This document shows positions 8,626 to 16,353 of a stretch of DNA of 64,000 nt, in pieces. Origin of the DNA: Sphingobium cyanobacteriorum (GTDB lineage Bacteria > Pseudomonadota > Alphaproteobacteria > Sphingomonadales > Sphingomonadaceae); NCBI RefSeq assembly GCF_030580935.1, contig NZ_JAUQOM010000006.1, positions 124,001 through 188,000 on the forward strand. The letters run 5' to 3'. The translations under genes and the position numbers were made by a program. The notes under the pieces were generated by a model. That model was not told the DNA's origin, ran no database searches, and worked only from the letters and a program-made list of their open reading frames with translations. Each line of letters begins with the position of its first letter. Within the stretch, counting starts at the first letter, position 1.

Positions 8626-9657
8626 ATGACAGCGATCCATCCCCGCCAGGTCCACATCCCCGCCGCCGACAAGGCGCGGCTGCGCATCCTCTTTCTCGCC
8701 AAGCACGCCGGCGCCGACGGGCGGCCGGATGCGCAGGATGGCAATCACGCCATCTATCATCATGAAATGCGCACCACGCTGGAGGCGATCGGCCTGCATG
8801 TCGATGTCGCCAACCGCTATGACGCGCTGTTCGACCGGCCCGATGCCGACTTCGTTGTCACCCTGCTCAACCGGGGCAGCTTCCAGAATAGCGAAATGCT
8901 CGCCCCCTTGCTGCTCGCCCGTCATGACCTGCCCTATCTGGGTGCCTCGCCGATCGTGCGTGGCCTGTCCGACGACAAATATCTCAGCAAGATGATCGCC
9001 CGCGCGCGGGGCGTGCCGACCATGAACGCCCAGCTATTTCGTCGTGGCGGCCTTTTTGAAGCGCCCGCCTTTGCGACCGGACAACTGGTGGTAAAGCCTA
9101 ATGCGTCCTCTGCTTCCTGGGGCGTCAAGACGGTCGACAGCTGGGCGCTGGCACAGGACCATGCCGACAGCCTGTTCGCGCTGGGCCATGACGTGCTGGT
9201 GGAGCAATGGGCGCCGCTGCTGGATGTCGCGGTCCCGGTGATCGGCGGCAGCGGCGGCCGACCGTGGATATTGCCGCCCATGATGTATGTGCCCGCCGAC
9301 CCGCATCGCGAACGCAGCTACGCCGAAAAGCGCGGCCTGGTCGATGCCGGCGACGATCCGCTGATCCTGGTGGAGGATGCGGAGCTGCGCGACCGGCTGG
9401 AGGCGATGACCCAGGCGCTGCTGCCCGAATTATGGCCGTTCGATTATGGCCGGTTCGAATTTCGCTATGACCCGGCAAGCGGGCAGGCGCTGTTCATGGA
9501 AGTCAATCTGTCCTGCAATCTCTGGTCGAAAAAGACGATCTCGCGCTCTGCCGCCTCGATCGGCGTCGATCATGGCGCGCTGGTGGAAACCATCATCGGC
9601 CACAGCCTGGCGCGGCAGGGGCTGTTGCGCGACGCCATCGTGCGGGTGGCGGCGTGA
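8626..9657 (+). CDS. D-alanine--D-alanine ligase-like ATP-grasp enzyme
   Basis: The 343-residue protein has an N-terminal Rossmann-like part (L-R-I-L-F-L-A-K-H) and the Ddl-like segment Y-L-G-A-S-P-I. An ATP-grasp core follows with V-V-K-P-N-A-S-S-A-S-W-G and a metal-binding E-V-N-L-S-C-N-L-W motif near the C-terminus. Such enzymes activate a carboxylate as acyl phosphate and couple it to an amine. It is too unlike canonical Ddl, and sits too far from cell-wall genes, to be the housekeeping ligase. It opens a four-gene cassette, and its TGA overlaps the ATG of the next gene by one base. Confidence 0.8.
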   Translation: MTAIHPRQVHIPAADKARLRILFLAKHAGADGRPDAQDGNHAIYHHEMRTTLEAIGLHVDVANRYDALFDRPDADFVVTLLNRGSFQNSEMLAPLLLARHDLPYLGASPIVRGLSDDKYLSKMIARARGVPTMNAQLFRRGGLFEAPAFATGQLVVKPNASSASWGVKTVDSWALAQDHADSLFALGHDVLVEQWAPLLDVAVPVIGGSGGRPWILPPMMYVPADPHRERSYAEKRGLVDAGDDPLILVEDAELRDRLEAMTQALLPELWPFDYGRFEFRYDPASGQALFMEVNLSCNLWSKKTISRSAASIGVDHGALVETIIGHSLARQGLLRDAIVRVAA

Positions 9658-10466
9658 TGGCGGGCCGGACCACCGCCGTCGTCCTGGCCGGGCGGCGCGA
9701 TGGCGCGACCGACCCGCTGGCGCTGGCGGCGGGCGTCACCCATAAATGCCTGGTCCCGGTGGCGGGCCAGCCGATGCTGCTCCATGTCATCGACGCGCTC
9801 GCCGCCAATCCCCGGATCGGCGAGATTCGCGTGGTGATCGAACAGCCCGCATTGCTGCGCGACCTTGCGCCGCTGCGCGGCCTGATCGGCAGCGGACGGC
9901 TGAAGGGGATTGGCGCGCGGCCCAACCTGGTCGACAGCGTGCTGACGAGCGCGGAGGGCGCGGCCTTCCCGCTGCTCATCACCACCGCCGACAATGTGCT
10001 GCTGACGCCCGGCGCGGTGGACGAGATGATCGATGGCTGCGTGCTGGCGCAGGCGGACGCGGCGGTCGCCTTCACCCGCCGCGCGGCGGTGCTGGCGGCC
10101 CATCCCGCAGGACAGCGCAAATTCTACCGCTTCGCCGATGACGCCTATTCCAACTGCAACACCTATTGGCTGCGTGATCGCGCCGCGCTCAAGGCGGCGG
10201 ACAGCTTCCGGTCGGGCGGGCAGTTCGTGAAGCATCCGCTGCGCATCGTCGGCGCGTTCGGCCTCCTCAACCTCCTCCGCTTCCGTTTCGGCATCGGCAC
10301 GCTGGACCAGGCCTTCGCCCGCTTTTCGCGCCGGTTCCGCCTGCGCATCAGCCCGGTGATCCTGAGCGATGGCGCGGTCGCGATCGACGTGGACAATGCG
10401 CGTTCGCATGGCGTGGCGGAGCAGGTGCTGGCCGGCCGGTCGGCGCTGGCCGTGGCGGCGGAGTAG
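9657..10466 (+). CDS. MobA/GlmU-like nucleotidyltransferase domain protein
   Basis: The 269-residue protein begins with A-V-V-L-A-G-R-R-D-G and continues with H-K-C-L-V-P-V-A-G-Q-P-M-L, the nucleotide-binding loop and Lys of the NTP-transferase fold. I-T-T-A-D-N-V-L-L near residue 105 is the expected metal-binding Asp region. The usual G-G-x-x-x-R-M signature is altered, so substrate specificity is open. It probably activates a small phosphate compound or sugar phosphate as a CMP/UMP derivative. A GTG three bases upstream is an alternative start. Confidence 0.72.
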   Translation: MAGRTTAVVLAGRRDGATDPLALAAGVTHKCLVPVAGQPMLLHVIDALAANPRIGEIRVVIEQPALLRDLAPLRGLIGSGRLKGIGARPNLVDSVLTSAEGAAFPLLITTADNVLLTPGAVDEMIDGCVLAQADAAVAFTRRAAVLAAHPAGQRKFYRFADDAYSNCNTYWLRDRAALKAADSFRSGGQFVKHPLRIVGAFGLLNLLRFRFGIGTLDQAFARFSRRFRLRISPVILSDGAVAIDVDNARSHGVAEQVLAGRSALAVAAE

Positions 10467-10478
10467 CGCTTGCTCACC

Positions 10479-11555
10479 ATGCGCGCGCTGTCGGTCCGGC
10501 GGGACGGCGGCAACAGCCTGATCGCGGCCTATCATGACGGGCTGGCGCGCCACTGGCCGCCTGCCTGGCGGCTGGCGGGGCATGTTCTGGCCGCGATCGG
10601 CCAGGGCGGCTGGTCGGCAGGCGAGCGCCTCTATCTGGGCGAGGCCGTGCGCGCGCAGGGGCTGAGCATGAAGGACCGCAAGGGGATGCACCGGCTGATC
10701 AATCCCGGCGCCTTTCCGTTATCGGTCAACATATTGAAAAACAAGCAATTATTTGCGAAAATGGCGGCTGGACTGCCACTGCCGGACGCCTGCGACCCCG
10801 ATGTCATGGATATCGACCGCTGGCTGGCGGGACAGACGGATATCATCGCCAAGCCCAGCTACCGATCCAAGGGGCAGGGCGTCGAGCGGTTCGTGCGCGA
10901 AGGCGATGGCTGGCGCAACAATGGGCATGTCGCTTCATCTGCCCGCATCGCCCTGTCGCTGCGCGCGCTCTGGCGGCAGGGCGGGGTCATCCAGCAGCGC
11001 CTGCCGACCCATGACGCGCTGGCCGACCTGTCGCCCGGCGCGCTGCCGACCCTGCGCGTCGTGACCTGCCTGAACGAGGATGGCGCGCCCGAAGCCTGCG
11101 CCACCGCGCTGCGCCTGTCGGCCGGCGGGCCGCGCCCGGTCGACAATTTCAACGCGGGCAATCTGGTGCTGGCGGTGGACGGTCAGGGGCGCTGCGGCGC
11201 GGCCTGGCGCAGTGGCGGCAAGCGACCGCCGACGCGCCACAGCCGCCACCCCGCCACCGGCGCGCCGATCGCGGGCGCGACCCTGCCGGACCATGACGCC
11301 GCGCTGGCGCTGGCGCTGCGGGCGCATGAGCGGTTCCGTGCCGGCTTTACCGTCATCGGCTGGGACATCGGCCTGACCGCGCGGGGGCCGGTGCTGGTCG
11401 AGGGGAACTGGAACCCCGGCACCGATATCCTCCAGTTGGTGGAGGGGCGCGGGCTGGCGCAAAGCCGTCTGGGCACGCTCTACCGCCACGCGCTGGCGCG
11501 CCTGTCGGTAGAGCAATGGCGCGCGGCTGCGCCGGTGCAACGGGACATGCGGTGA
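10479..11555 (+). CDS. Sugar-transfer-associated ATP-grasp protein
   Basis: The 358-residue protein resembles the ATPgrasp_ST family associated with polysaccharide clusters. It has I-I-A-K-P-S-Y-R-S-K-G-Q-G-V as the ATP-binding loop, T-L-R-V-V-T-C-L, N-F-N-A-G-N-L, and a C-terminal G-W-D-I-G-L-T...V-L-V-E-G-N-W-N-P-G-T-D-I-L-Q metal site. Family knowledge suggests ligation of an amino or hydroxy acid to a saccharide precursor. An in-frame TTG at 10470 could be the start. The 3-prime end overlaps the glycosyltransferase by four bases (GTGA), which implies coupling. Confidence 0.78.
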   Translation: MRALSVRRDGGNSLIAAYHDGLARHWPPAWRLAGHVLAAIGQGGWSAGERLYLGEAVRAQGLSMKDRKGMHRLINPGAFPLSVNILKNKQLFAKMAAGLPLPDACDPDVMDIDRWLAGQTDIIAKPSYRSKGQGVERFVREGDGWRNNGHVASSARIALSLRALWRQGGVIQQRLPTHDALADLSPGALPTLRVVTCLNEDGAPEACATALRLSAGGPRPVDNFNAGNLVLAVDGQGRCGAAWRSGGKRPPTRHSRHPATGAPIAGATLPDHDAALALALRAHERFRAGFTVIGWDIGLTARGPVLVEGNWNPGTDILQLVEGRGLAQSRLGTLYRHALARLSVEQWRAAAPVQRDMR

Positions 11556-12673
11556 AGATTGCCCTGTACGTCCATGCGCTGGCAGCGACCGGGGTGGTGC
11601 GCAATGCCCGCCTGCTCGCCGCCGATTTCCACCGGCGCGGCCATGATGTGACGCTGCTGACCGCGCTGCCGGGCGGGGAGGGAGTGGCGGGCGTACCGCA
11701 CCATGCGCTGCTGGCGCGGGGCGACGGATCGCGCGCGCTCCAGAAATGGCGGGCGATGCCGCGCCTCAATGCCTGGTTGCGCACGGCCCGGCCGGATATT
11801 CTGATCTCCGCCGGCAATCATGGCCATCTGACCGCCTTGCTCGGCAGCCGGGGGATAAGCGGGTTGCGGCGGCTCTACCGCATCAGCAATGACGTGCGGC
11901 GCAGCGCGGCGGGGGACGTGGGCGCGCGCGGGCGGCCGGGCCGCGCGCTGATGCAGCGGTTGCTGGTCGCGGACGCCGATCATCTGGTCCTGGTGTCGCC
12001 GACGCTGGCCGACACGCCCGGCTTTGCCCGTGCCCTGGCGCAGGGGCGGGCCAGCGTGATCGAAAATGGCATCGATGTCGCCAGGGCGCGGGCCAGCGCC
12101 GCCGGCCCGGCCCCGCACCCCTGGCTGAGCGACACGATCCCGGTCATCCTGGCGATCGGGCGGCTCGCGCCGCAGAAGAATTTCGGGACGCTGCTGGCCG
12201 CCTTCGCCCTGCTCCGCCGCGATACAGCCGCGCGGCTCATCATCCTGGGCGAAAGCCGGGACGACGCGCGCGCCCGGCTGCTGGAGGCGGCGAGGGCGCT
12301 GGGGATCGCCGACACGCTGTTGCTGCCCGGCGCGGTCGCCAACGTCTTTCCCTGGCTGGCCCATGCCAGCGCCTTTGCCCTGCCGTCCTGGTGGGAAGGA
12401 TCGCCCAATGTGCTGCTGGAGGCGATGGCCATCGACCGGCCGGTGGTCGCGTCGCGCAGCGCCGGCAATGCGGCGGGGCTATTGGGGGATGGGGCCTATG
12501 GCCTGCTGGTCGACCCCGCCGACCCTGAAGCGATGGCCACCGCGCTGCGCCGCCAGATCGATCCCGCCATGGCGCTGCGCCCCGGCGCGCGGATCGACGC
12601 CTATCGGCTGGAGCGGGTGGTCGATGCCTGGGCCGAGCGGATTGCCCGGTTCGATCGCGTGGCCGTGCCCTGA
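11552..12673 (+). CDS. GT4-family glycosyltransferase
   Basis: The 373-residue GT-B protein starts at GTG 11552, overlapping the preceding stop by four bases. The C-terminal domain carries A-I-G-R-L-A-P-Q-K-N-F for nucleotide binding and the E-G-S-P-N-V-L-L-E retaining-GT motif with both glutamates. The N-terminal domain starts V-K-I-A-L-Y-V-H-A-L and contains a G-N-H-G-H acceptor-side loop. It closes the ATP-grasp cassette and probably transfers a sugar in the same pathway. Confidence 0.85.
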   Translation: MKIALYVHALAATGVVRNARLLAADFHRRGHDVTLLTALPGGEGVAGVPHHALLARGDGSRALQKWRAMPRLNAWLRTARPDILISAGNHGHLTALLGSRGISGLRRLYRISNDVRRSAAGDVGARGRPGRALMQRLLVADADHLVLVSPTLADTPGFARALAQGRASVIENGIDVARARASAAGPAPHPWLSDTIPVILAIGRLAPQKNFGTLLAAFALLRRDTAARLIILGESRDDARARLLEAARALGIADTLLLPGAVANVFPWLAHASAFALPSWWEGSPNVLLEAMAIDRPVVASRSAGNAAGLLGDGAYGLLVDPADPEAMATALRRQIDPAMALRPGARIDAYRLERVVDAWAERIARFDRVAVP

Positions 12674-12715
12674 TCCGCGCGGTGGCCGGTCATCGCAGCG
12701 CGACAGGCCAGCGTT

Positions 12716-13408
12716 TCAGATCGTCCGCACCCAGCCGGGCAGATCGCCCAGCCGGTCGAGCCGGCGGAAGCGCGGATGATCGTCCGGGACATGGGCCATT
12801 TCATGCGCCCATGCGCCGTCCTGCGGGATATAGGCGGCCCAGGCACCGGCCTCCAGCGCGGGATTGATGTCCGACCGCAGCGAATCGCCCGCCATCACCG
12901 CTTCGGACGCGGCGACGCCATATTGGGCGAAGATGCGGGTGAAGATATCCGGCCGCTTGTCGCTGACAATCTCTATGCCGCTGAACAGGTCGCCCAGGCC
13001 CGATGCGGCCAGCTTGCTTTCCTGATGCAGCAGGTCGCCCTTCGTCACCAGCACGACCCGGCCCAGATGCGACAGCGCCTCCAGCGTTTCGAGCACATCG
13101 TCGAACAGTTCGACCGGATGGGCGAGCAGGGTGCGCCCGGCGGCGAGAATGTCGGCGACCAGCGATTTGGACAGATGATCGCCCGCCAGTTCCACCGCCG
13201 TCTCGATCATCGACAGGGTGAACCCCTTGGCACCATAGCCATAAAGTTTGAGGTTGCGCGTTTCACACGCGATCAGGCGGTCGCGCGTGACGGAATCGTC
13301 GGCGAAGGGTTTCAGCATCGCCACCAGCGCTTCTTCGGTGGCGTTGAAATGGCGCATATTGTGCCAGAGCGTGTCGTCGGCATCCAGGCAGATCAGCTTG
13401 ATCGTCAC
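12716..13408 (-). CDS. HAD-superfamily hydrolase
   Basis: The 230-residue cytosolic protein has HAD motif I D-A-D-D-T-L-W near residue 8, motif II V-L-V-T-K-G near 120, a Lys in S-D-K-R-P-D, and motif IV A-G-D-S-L-R-S-D near 173. A helical C1 cap lies between motifs I and II. This pattern is typical of small phosphomonoesterases; the substrate is unknown. It converges with the GT4 gene at 12673, with 42 bases between the two stop codons. Confidence 0.85.
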   Translation of the reverse strand: MTIKLICLDADDTLWHNMRHFNATEEALVAMLKPFADDSVTRDRLIACETRNLKLYGYGAKGFTLSMIETAVELAGDHLSKSLVADILAAGRTLLAHPVELFDDVLETLEALSHLGRVVLVTKGDLLHQESKLAASGLGDLFSGIEIVSDKRPDIFTRIFAQYGVAASEAVMAGDSLRSDINPALEAGAWAAYIPQDGAWAHEMAHVPDDHPRFRRLDRLGDLPGWVRTI

Positions 13409-13415
13409 GGTTTTT

Positions 13416-13457
13416 CCATCATGCCCGGTCCATCATATCCGGCCCATCATATCCGGC
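13416..13457. repeat. 14-base tandem repeat
   Basis: Two exact 14-base units ccatcatatccggc (13430-13443, 13444-13457) are preceded by one degenerate unit from 13416. They lie just upstream of the HAD hydrolase start, in its 5-prime region. Confidence 0.7.
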
Positions 13458-13539
13458 AAGTGCGCGGCCCCATGGCATGATCATCCGTCATCTGCAATGC
13501 AAAGCGCCATTGGGCCGGATCGGCGTGGCCATGCAGGCG

Positions 13540-13782
13540 TCAGCGCGATCGGCCCCGCGACTTTTCCGTCCCGCACAGCATGACATGGCAGAGGCCGCCC
13601 GGCATCTGCGGCGCCGGCCGTTTCCGGCCCGGCGGCACCCAGCCGGGTGGTGGCGTGCCGCAAAAGGCGATCGGCCTGCCCGCAGCAGCGCCCGCCCCTC
13701 CGTCCGCTGCTGCGACCGGCGTTGCGGCGATGGCCAGGTTGAAACAGGCCAGCCCGGCCAGCAGCGCCGCGCTAGATCGCAT
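13540..13782 (-). CDS. Small predicted secreted protein overlapping hemN
   Basis: The 80-residue product starts at ATG 13782, 11 bases inside the end of hemN in another frame. It has a signal peptide (residues 1-26, S-A-A-L-L-A-G-L-A-C core). The mature part is Pro/Gly-rich with two Cys (F-C-G-T-P-P-P-G-W near 40 and M-L-C-G-T near 71). The overlap suggests translation coupled to hemN. No family was recognised, and the short length keeps confidence moderate. Confidence 0.5.
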   Translation of the reverse strand: MRSSAALLAGLACFNLAIAATPVAAADGGAGAAAGRPIAFCGTPPPGWVPPGRKRPAPQMPGGLCHVMLCGTEKSRGRSR

Positions 13783-15076
13783 GGCTGAACCGGTGTTCCG
13801 CCGGTTGCAGATAGGGGTCGAAACAGGCGGCGACCGACCGGGCATAGGGCCGCGCGGCGGGGGTCAGGCGGACATGATCGCCGGTGCAGCGGACCAGCCC
13901 CAGCGCCACGAACCGCGACAGGTCGGGCATCGGCACCGCGCCGACATGCGCTTCCCCCCGGCACAGCAGGGCTTCGATGATGCGGCCCCGGCGGCGGTCG
14001 TCGCCGGTTCGCGCCACGCCGCGCACGGCCGGCAGCACGCCCGCCGCCATCTGGTCGCGATAGACGCCGGCGCGCTTTTCATTCTGCACCAGCAGGTCGG
14101 GGAAGGCGCTGATCGCGCTGGCGCCCAGGCCGATCACTATGTCGGCGTCATCGTCGGTAAAGCCCTGGAAATTGCGGCGCAGCCGGCCTTCCCGCGCGGC
14201 GACCGCCATGCTGTCGCCGGGCAGGGCGAAATGATCGAAGCCGATCGGCTGATAGCCCGCCGCGACAAGCTGGTCATGCCCCTGCGCCGCCATGGCGAAC
14301 CGGGTGGCGAGGTCGGGCAGGTCCGCGTCGGCAATCCGCGCCTGCCGTGGCAGCAGGCGCGGCATATGGGCATAGCCGAACAGCGCGATCCGCGCCGGGG
14401 CGAGAGCGATGCTGGCCGCCAGCGTGGCGGCCAGATCGTCCATCGTCTGGCCGGGCAGCCCATACATCAGGTCGAACCCGGTCGCGATGCCGGCGCGGGC
14501 GAAGCCTTCGACCGCGCGTTCGACCATTTCCAGCGGCTGGATGCGGCCGATCTTTGCCTGCACCGCCGGGGTGAAGGTCTGCACCCCCAGATTGACGCGA
14601 TCCACGCCCGCTGCCGCCATCGCCGCGATCCAGGAGCCGTCCAGCCGGCGGGGGTCGAGTTCCACCGACACCTGCGCGTCCCGCACGTCGAAGCAGAGCG
14701 TGAGATGGTGGAACAGGCGGATGAAATCGACCAGTGGCAGGGCATTGGGGCTGCCCCCGCCAAAGGCGATCCGCGTCACCCGCCCGCGCCCGTTCAGCCG
14801 CGCGGCGACCAGTGCGATCTCGCGCTCCAGCGCCTCGACATAGGCGGACAGGCGGTGCGCCTTGTTGGCCGCGCCGGTGTTGCAGCCGCAATACCAGCAT
14901 ATGTCGTGGCAATAGGGAATGTGGAGATAGAGGGAGAGCGGGGCGTCCGCCGCCACCCGGTCCAGCCGGTCCGCCATGGCGGGCGCGCCGACCGCGTCGC
15001 CGAACTGCGCGGCGGTGGGATAGCTGGTGTAGCGCGGCACCGGCCGGGCGAGCAGATCGGGATGATAGGTCCACAT
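13772..15076 (-). CDS. hemN: Oxygen-independent coproporphyrinogen III oxidase (radical SAM)
   Basis: It converts coproporphyrinogen III to protoporphyrinogen IX without oxygen. The 434-residue version starting at ATG 15076 begins near the R-Y-T-S-Y-P-T motif typical of HemN. It carries the cluster ligands C56-x3-C60-x2-C63-x-C65, then F-G-G-G-S-P and a C-terminal HemN domain. An ATG at 15112 is in frame, but a FixK-type box begins there, so the shorter start is preferred. ompW is transcribed divergently from the same control region. Confidence 0.95.
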   Translation of the reverse strand: MWTYHPDLLARPVPRYTSYPTAAQFGDAVGAPAMADRLDRVAADAPLSLYLHIPYCHDICWYCGCNTGAANKAHRLSAYVEALEREIALVAARLNGRGRVTRIAFGGGSPNALPLVDFIRLFHHLTLCFDVRDAQVSVELDPRRLDGSWIAAMAAAGVDRVNLGVQTFTPAVQAKIGRIQPLEMVERAVEGFARAGIATGFDLMYGLPGQTMDDLAATLAASIALAPARIALFGYAHMPRLLPRQARIADADLPDLATRFAMAAQGHDQLVAAGYQPIGFDHFALPGDSMAVAAREGRLRRNFQGFTDDDADIVIGLGASAISAFPDLLVQNEKRAGVYRDQMAAGVLPAVRGVARTGDDRRRGRIIEALLCRGEAHVGAVPMPDLSRFVALGLVRCTGDHVRLTPAARPYARSVAACFDPYLQPAEHRFSHAI

Positions 15077-15111
15077 GCATGGCGGGGTCGCACGGGCGCG
15101 GCGCGGCTGCA

Positions 15112-15147
15112 TTGCGCTAGGTCAAATATCGGCTTGCGTTCGATCAA
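15112..15147. promoter_or_regulatory. Two FixK/FNR-type boxes between hemN and ompW
   Basis: TTGC-gctagg-TCAA (15112-15125) and TTGC-gttcga-TCAA (15134-15147) both match the TTG(A/C)-N6-(T/G)CAA consensus for FixK2-type regulators. Their centres are 22 bases apart, about two helical turns. Placed at -41.5, they give plausible start points for both hemN (leftward) and ompW (rightward). Both genes are known low-oxygen targets in other proteobacteria. Confidence 0.75.
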
Positions 15148-15207
15148 TGCCCCGGCGCGGCAAGGGGCGCAAAGCGCTGTCACCAACCATAGGGACGGAG
15201 ACATAAT

Positions 15208-15870
15208 ATGCAGATCAAGGGCATCCTGCTGGGCGTCGCTGCCGTGACGGGCGCGCTGACAAGCCCGGCGCTGGCGGCGCAGGGCGACATACTGATCCGC
15301 GCGCGCGGCATCATGGTCGCGCCCAATGAAAAGAGCGGCAGCGTGCTGCCCGCCTTTCCGGGCGAGAGGGTGAGCGTCGACAATGCGGTGGCGCCGGAAG
15401 TCGATGTCACCTACATGGCCAGCGACCATGTCGGTTTCGAACTGATCGCCGCCACCACCAAACATTCCGCCAGCGGTCGCACCGGCACCACCGGATCGCT
15501 GGGCCGGCTGGCGTCGACCTGGGTGCTGCCGCCGACGCTGACGGCGCAATATCATTTCGCGCCCGGCGCGAAGGTCCGGCCCTATGTCGGCGCGGGGGTC
15601 AATTATACGCTCTTCTATAATGAGAAGGCGTCCAATGTGCTGGAAGGCGCGGTCGGCAAGACCAAAGTGCATATGTCCGACAGCTTCGGCTGGGCCGGGC
15701 AGGCGGGTGTCGACATCCAGCTCAACGATCGGATGTTCCTGAACCTGGACATCAAATATATCGATATCGACACGACCGCGCGCCTCTCCACCACGGCGGC
15801 GGGGGTGCAGAAGGTGCGGGTCCATCTCGACCCGTTCGTGTTCGGCGTGGGTGTCGGCTTCAAGCTGTGA
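15208..15870 (+). CDS. ompW: OmpW-family outer-membrane protein
   Basis: The 220-residue precursor has a signal peptide (residues 1-23, A-L-A-A end) and an eight-stranded barrel pattern. OmpW hallmarks include the early I-R-A-R-G loop strand, L-P-P-T-L-T-A-Q-Y-H-F, R-P-Y-V-G-A-G-V-N-Y-T and a C-terminal P-F-V-F-G-V-G-V-G-F strand. GGAG lies seven bases before ATG 15208. OmpW forms a narrow hydrophobic channel and in enterics is induced by FNR; the boxes upstream suggest similar control here. Confidence 0.93.
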   Translation: MQIKGILLGVAAVTGALTSPALAAQGDILIRARGIMVAPNEKSGSVLPAFPGERVSVDNAVAPEVDVTYMASDHVGFELIAATTKHSASGRTGTTGSLGRLASTWVLPPTLTAQYHFAPGAKVRPYVGAGVNYTLFYNEKASNVLEGAVGKTKVHMSDSFGWAGQAGVDIQLNDRMFLNLDIKYIDIDTTARLSTTAAGVQKVRVHLDPFVFGVGVGFKL

Positions 15871-15876
15871 CGCGGG

Positions 15877-15897
15877 AGGGGGGCGACACGCCCCCCT
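15877..15897. terminator. GC-rich hairpin terminator after ompW
   Basis: AGGGGGGCG (15877-15885) and CGCCCCCCT (15889-15897) pair perfectly around a three-base loop. The hairpin fills the 27-base gap between the converging ends of ompW and the minus-strand gene at 15898. There is no strong T run, so termination may depend on the very stable stem. Confidence 0.55.
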
Positions 15898-16248
15898 TCA
15901 TACCGATGCCAGCGCCTTCACCTCGAACGGCAGGCGCGCGCCGTCGGGTTCGGTCAGGGTCAGGTAACTGCCCGACCGGATGGCCTGCGCCTCCAGCCGG
16001 AAGGATGCGCCCCCGGCCGCATGGGACAGCGCCCAGCCATCCCCCATGCGCAGCAGATGGCCGTGGCGGTCCGGCTCGTTGGGCCAGAAGCGGCGCACCG
16101 TCGCATATTCGGGATGGTGGCGATATTCCTGCTCGTCGATGCGCCCGTCCGCGCCCAGCGGCAGCCGCATCACATAGCTGCGCGCCGCCGACCCGTTGGG
16201 AAAAGCGGCTGTGCGCGCCAGCTCCAGGCGTATCATGGTCCATGTCAT
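15898..16248 (-). CDS. Conserved-looking hypothetical protein
   Basis: The 116-residue soluble protein has an alternating beta pattern, with a Y-V-M-R-L-P-L-G-A-D-G-R-I-D segment near residue 25, R-R-F-W-P-N-E-P-D near 52 and a C-terminal F-E-V-K-A-L. It lies within the low-oxygen gene block, convergent with ompW and divergent from the universal stress protein gene. No family name could be assigned. Confidence 0.65.
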   Translation of the reverse strand: MTWTMIRLELARTAAFPNGSAARSYVMRLPLGADGRIDEQEYRHHPEYATVRRFWPNEPDRHGHLLRMGDGWALSHAAGGASFRLEAQAIRSGSYLTLTEPDGARLPFEVKALASV

Positions 16249-16254
16249 GCCGGT

Positions 16255-16270
16255 TTGAATCCCGATTCAA
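16255..16270. promoter_or_regulatory. Perfect 16-base palindrome in a divergent promoter region
   Basis: TTGAATC-cc-GATTCAA is a perfect inverted repeat located seven bases upstream of the minus-strand gene start at 16248 and 84 bases upstream of the universal stress protein start. Its spacing differs from FNR/FixK boxes, so it is a candidate operator for another regulator. Confidence 0.4.
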
Positions 16271-16353
16271 GGCTGGAAATGCTATAAGGACTATCCCGGA
16301 TGGTGGCTGTGCGGGGAGAAGCCTAGTCCAGTCAGGAACGGATGGAGACGGCC

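Noticed and set aside
13580..15247. Plus-strand open frame of about 555 codons opposite hemN
   Set aside because: Composition is typical of an antisense shadow, and HemN motifs are clear on the other strand.
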